A program made the position numbers and the translations under genes. From contig CAMYVT010000001.1 of the NCBI GenBank assembly GCA_947302515.1, positions 62,001-126,000 of the forward strand: a stretch of 64,000 bases of DNA. Direction: 5' to 3'. Origin of the DNA: an uncultured Caryophanales bacterium. Lineage in GTDB: Bacteria; Bacillota_I; Bacilli_A; RF39; UBA660. Below, in pieces: positions 61,137-64,000 of this stretch (position 1 is its first letter; each line of letters begins with the position of its first letter). The notes below the pieces were generated by a model. That model was not told where the DNA came from. It saw only the letters and a program-made list of their open reading frames with translations, and ran no database searches.

Positions 61137-64000
61137 ATGAAAAAATCAGGGGGCTCTATAATAAAGAAAGCCTTTAGCGGTAAGACTCTGGGCTTGGTCT
61201 TATTAGCTATTTTAATGGTGGCTTCTTTTGGAATTGGTGGAAAAGGGTTTATTTCTACTACATTACAAAAGTGGTTCGCTGCAGGTGAAAAACCTTATAT
61301 TTATAAAGATAGACAACCTAATAGAGATGGAACTTACAAGATATCTTTAGATGTAAAAGGTGAATCTGAAAAACAAGTCCCAAAAGTTAACGTTATTGTT
61401 ATCGTTGATAGATCAGGAAGTATGGGAGAAGGTTCTGGTACTAGTGGAATCCACTATACTGCAACTAATTCAAATGATACTGGTCTTTATGGTTTAGTTA
61501 ATGGTGAATATGTACCATTAATAAGACATGGAGGTGCGGGTAACAGAACATTCTGGTATGATGATAATGGTACAGAAGTTCGTTATACAGGTCAACGTTA
61601 TAGAAGATCAGATGGAAGTATGACAAGAATGCAAGCAACTCAAAAAGCTGTTAAGAACTTATCTGATACACTTCTTGCTAATAATAGTGTAGAAGGGAAT
61701 CCAGATGATACTGTTGAAATGGCTTTAGTTTCATTTGCAACAACAGCTGGAACAAATATTATTAAAACAAATGACCCAGCTGAATTTAATCAAGCTTTAT
61801 TGGGATTGAATGCTAATGGTGGAACAAACTGGGAAGATGCTTTAGATGAAGCAAATGGAATTAATTTTGGTGATAATGATCCAACATATGTAATATTCTT
61901 CTCAGATGGTTCTCCAACATTCCATTCATCTGATGGTGGATATGGAAACTGGAATCAAGGTTATGGTGTATATGGAACTGGTGGCGAAACTGAGCCAAAT
62001 ATGGAAAGATCATATACTCAAGCTACTGATGATGCTTCAACATTAGCAGCAAAAGTAGGAGCAGATAAATTCTATACTATATTTGCTTATGGAACTACTG
62101 TTGGTGCAGGTTACATGAGTGATTTAACTACAGCTGCAGGAGCACCAGCTGGTAATAATTATTCAGCTTCTAATACTGCAGAGTTAGAAGATGCATTTGC
62201 TGAAATACTAGAAAATATTCAATTAGCTGGTATTGCTGATGCAGTTATTAGTGATGGAACTACTAATGAAGTAAAAGTAGGATCTCAAATTGTTGAATTA
62301 CTTGAAGTAGATGAGAGTAGTTATAAATATTATAAGACTAATGAATCTGGTGATTTTGTAAAATGGGATAAACCAGAGTCTGAACCTAAACTTCAAGCTA
62401 AATTAGTTAATGGAGCAGTTGTTTGGGATTTAAAAGAAGAGGGAGTTCTAGAAAATGGTGTTACATATAGAGTAACTTTCGATGTATATCCTTCTCAAAC
62501 TACATATGATTATATTGCTGACTTAGAAAATGGAGTTATTGAATATGGTGATTTACCAACTGAAGTAAGACAATACTTACATCAAAATGGTAATGCTATA
62601 GATGGTTATACTTATTCTTTAGATACAAATACAGAAAATGTTACATTAACTTATGATGATACTAGAGATGAGGCAGGACCTCAAACTATTGATTTTAATA
62701 AGTTACCTTCAGTTAATACAATCGCAGATTCTATCTCAATTTCAAAGGATTGGGATAATACAATTGACTCACATGATAAAGCACCTGTTGATGTTAGATT
62801 ATTAAAGAATGATGGAACAGGTTATGAAGAGTTCTGCTTTACTGATACTTGTAAAGCTACATTGAATAATACAAATAATTATTCATTAGATGATATTTCT
62901 ATTGCTACTGGTTTAGCAAGATTAAATGGAAATACTCTACAAGTTTTAGATGCTGGACATGATTATAAATTTGATGAGTTAGGATCTGAAGCTTATTATT
63001 GGCAACTTGAAACTGAAGTTGTTCACCCTATGTTGATTAATGGGTCTTTAAAGAAATTATTATTAGTAGAAGAAAATATACCTGATTTAGGTGGAGATAC
63101 TTATAAAGAAATTGATGGTAAAAAATACTACGATTTAGGAAACGGAAATATTTATGTTGAATCTACAGAGGCTACTAGCATTAAAGCTAAGAACCATCGT
63201 AGAAGTAACTTAAATATTACTAAGATTGTAGATGGACCTACAGCTGACCCTGAAGATGAATTTACATTTGATATAGATGTAGTTCAAAAAGATGATGAAG
63301 GTAACATGATTCCAAGTGAGGATAATGTTAAATACAATGACTGGCTATGGTTTAGTGTTCAAGATGCTGATGGAAACTATGTTACATTAGAAGAAACACC
63401 AGATAATTGGACATTAGATGGTGGATCATATCGTGCTGTAAATGGAACTAGTTTAACTGTTAAACTAAAAGCTGGTTATAACTTACGTTTCTTCAACTTA
63501 CATACTGGATCAACATTTGATATTACAGAAACTGATTTAGATGATTATACTTTAGTTAAATTAGATGAAAAAGTTAAATATAAAGAAGAAGTGAATGGAG
63601 TGTTAGTAGATAGAACTGCTAATCCTCAAACAGTAACTAATTCAGATACAATTAGTGGTACTATTACTGAGAACAATAGAACTTATACAATTGAAGCTAC
63701 TAATAGATATGAAAAAGTAAATATTGATGTTAAAAAAGAATGGTCAGGGGACAATGACGGAGCTGAAGGATTAAGAAGTGAAGTTAAATTTAAACTTATG
63801 AATGGTAGTACTGTAGTAGATACTGTTACATTAGATGGTAAAACTGATAGTGTTGAGACTACTGCTTGGGAAGGATCATTTAAACCACAACCAAGATTTA
63901 GTGGTGGAAGAGAAATCAACTATACAGTTCAAGAAGAATTGGGTGAATTAGCTAATCACTATACTTCAGAACAATCTGGGGATCCAAAAGATGGATTAGT
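61137..64000 (+). CDS. von Willebrand factor A / Cna_B surface adhesin, 5' part only
   Basis: The frame runs from ATG 61137 (AAAGGGTGAATTTA upstream) to the window end with no stop, at least 954 residues. Residues 1-40 hold a signal or anchor segment (GLVLLAILMVASFGIGG). A vWA domain starts near 82, with the MIDAS motif DRSGSMG (D91, S93, S95) and later YVIFFSDGSPTFHSS. Repeated Cna_B-type domains follow (NLNITKIVDGPTADPEDEF near 695, NIDVKKEWSG near 862). This is the plan of pilus-tip or MSCRAMM adhesins of Gram-positives, often linked by isopeptide bonds and anchored by sortase; the LPXTG end would lie outside the window. Confidence 0.85.
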   Translation, partial: MKKSGGSIIKKAFSGKTLGLVLLAILMVASFGIGGKGFISTTLQKWFAAGEKPYIYKDRQPNRDGTYKISLDVKGESEKQVPKVNVIVIVDRSGSMGEGSGTSGIHYTATNSNDTGLYGLVNGEYVPLIRHGGAGNRTFWYDDNGTEVRYTGQRYRRSDGSMTRMQATQKAVKNLSDTLLANNSVEGNPDDTVEMALVSFATTAGTNIIKTNDPAEFNQALLGLNANGGTNWEDALDEANGINFGDNDPTYVIFFSDGSPTFHSSDGGYGNWNQGYGVYGTGGETEPNMERSYTQATDDASTLAAKVGADKFYTIFAYGTTVGAGYMSDLTTAAGAPAGNNYSASNTAELEDAFAEILENIQLAGIADAVISDGTTNEVKVGSQIVELLEVDESSYKYYKTNESGDFVKWDKPESEPKLQAKLVNGAVVWDLKEEGVLENGVTYRVTFDVYPSQTTYDYIADLENGVIEYGDLPTEVRQYLHQNGNAIDGYTYSLDTNTENVTLTYDDTRDEAGPQTIDFNKLPSVNTIADSISISKDWDNTIDSHDKAPVDVRLLKNDGTGYEEFCFTDTCKATLNNTNNYSLDDISIATGLARLNGNTLQVLDAGHDYKFDELGSEAYYWQLETEVVHPMLINGSLKKLLLVEENIPDLGGDTYKEIDGKKYYDLGNGNIYVESTEATSIKAKNHRRSNLNITKIVDGPTADPEDEFTFDIDVVQKDDEGNMIPSEDNVKYNDWLWFSVQDADGNYVTLEETPDNWTLDGGSYRAVNGTSLTVKLKAGYNLRFFNLHTGSTFDITETDLDDYTLVKLDEKVKYKEEVNGVLVDRTANPQTVTNSDTISGTITENNRTYTIEATNRYEKVNIDVKKEWSGDNDGAEGLRSEVKFKLMNGSTVVDTVTLDGKTDSVETTAWEGSFKPQPRFSGGREINYTVQEELGELANHYTSEQSGDPKDGL

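Noticed and set aside
1..64000. Mycoplasma genetic code (TGA = Trp)
   Set aside because: TGA ends several genes at the expected lengths (10039, 13831, 17021, 55443), and conserved Trp positions use TGG.

Overview
The window is a very AT-rich chromosomal segment from a Gram-positive, low-GC bacterium. TAA, TAG and TGA all act as stops (for example TGA ends the genes at 10039, 13831 and 17021), so the Mycoplasma/Spiroplasma code is excluded. Together with Firmicutes-type genes (tkt next to an yneF/UPF0154 gene, a YlbL/SepM-like PDZ-Lon protease, two YitT/DagK-type genes, RNase J, DUF285 surface proteins) this suggests Bacilli, possibly an Erysipelotrichia/RF39-like gut lineage; the lineage is inference. 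Ribosome binding sites are mostly AGGTGAT or AGGAGG, promoters fit TTGAAA-17-TATAAT, and most operons end in a short hairpin with a T run.

Layout. 1-10 kb: the end of a DUF285 (BspA-like) repeat surface protein, a convergent GspE/PilB-type ATPase, two prepilin-like genes, a membrane PDZ-Lon protease operon, a full DUF285 surface protein and a YitT-family protein. 10-16.5 kb: a lipid kinase, then a complete NAD salvage operon (pncA-pncB-nadE-nadD-pncC-nrtR-nadK) whose promoter overlaps a palindrome that is a candidate NrtR operator. 16.5-29.8 kb: two PlsC-type acyltransferases, an alpha/beta hydrolase, lipoproteins, GDPD phosphodiesterase, three tRNA genes (Arg-CCG, Thr-CGT, Thr-GGT), an orphan CheD-like protein, a zinc-ribbon/TEP-repeat membrane protein and a calcium-type P-ATPase. 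29.8-41.4 kb: transketolase, UPF0154, a repeat protein, uvrC, a prepilin fused to a Hint domain, mutL-miaA, a transglutaminase-like protein and rpsT. 41.5-51.1 kb: mostly unrecognised large helical/repeat proteins, a small DUF285 protein, a ZnuA-like lipoprotein lacking the usual ligands, and yidD. 51.1-57.3 kb: a compact candidate type I toxin-antitoxin locus, rnc, an RNase J paralogue with a broken active site, tRNA-Arg(CCT), apt and a HAD protein. 57.3-64 kb: a leader peptide plus terminator ahead of a 1165-residue double metallophosphoesterase-like protein, then a von Willebrand/Cna_B adhesin cut by the window end.

How it works together. The core is DNA repair (uvrC, mutL), RNA processing (rnc, RNase J-like, miaA), NAD and nucleotide salvage and lipid synthesis. 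Around it sits a large cell-surface set: three DUF285 proteins, a vWA/Cna_B adhesin, three prepilin-like proteins with one ATPase, and many membrane or lipoproteins. The strongest candidates for something undescribed are the par/Fst-like toxin-antitoxin locus at 51160-51418, the prepilin-Hint fusion at 35893-37344, and the leader-attenuated giant phosphoesterase at 57308-60947.
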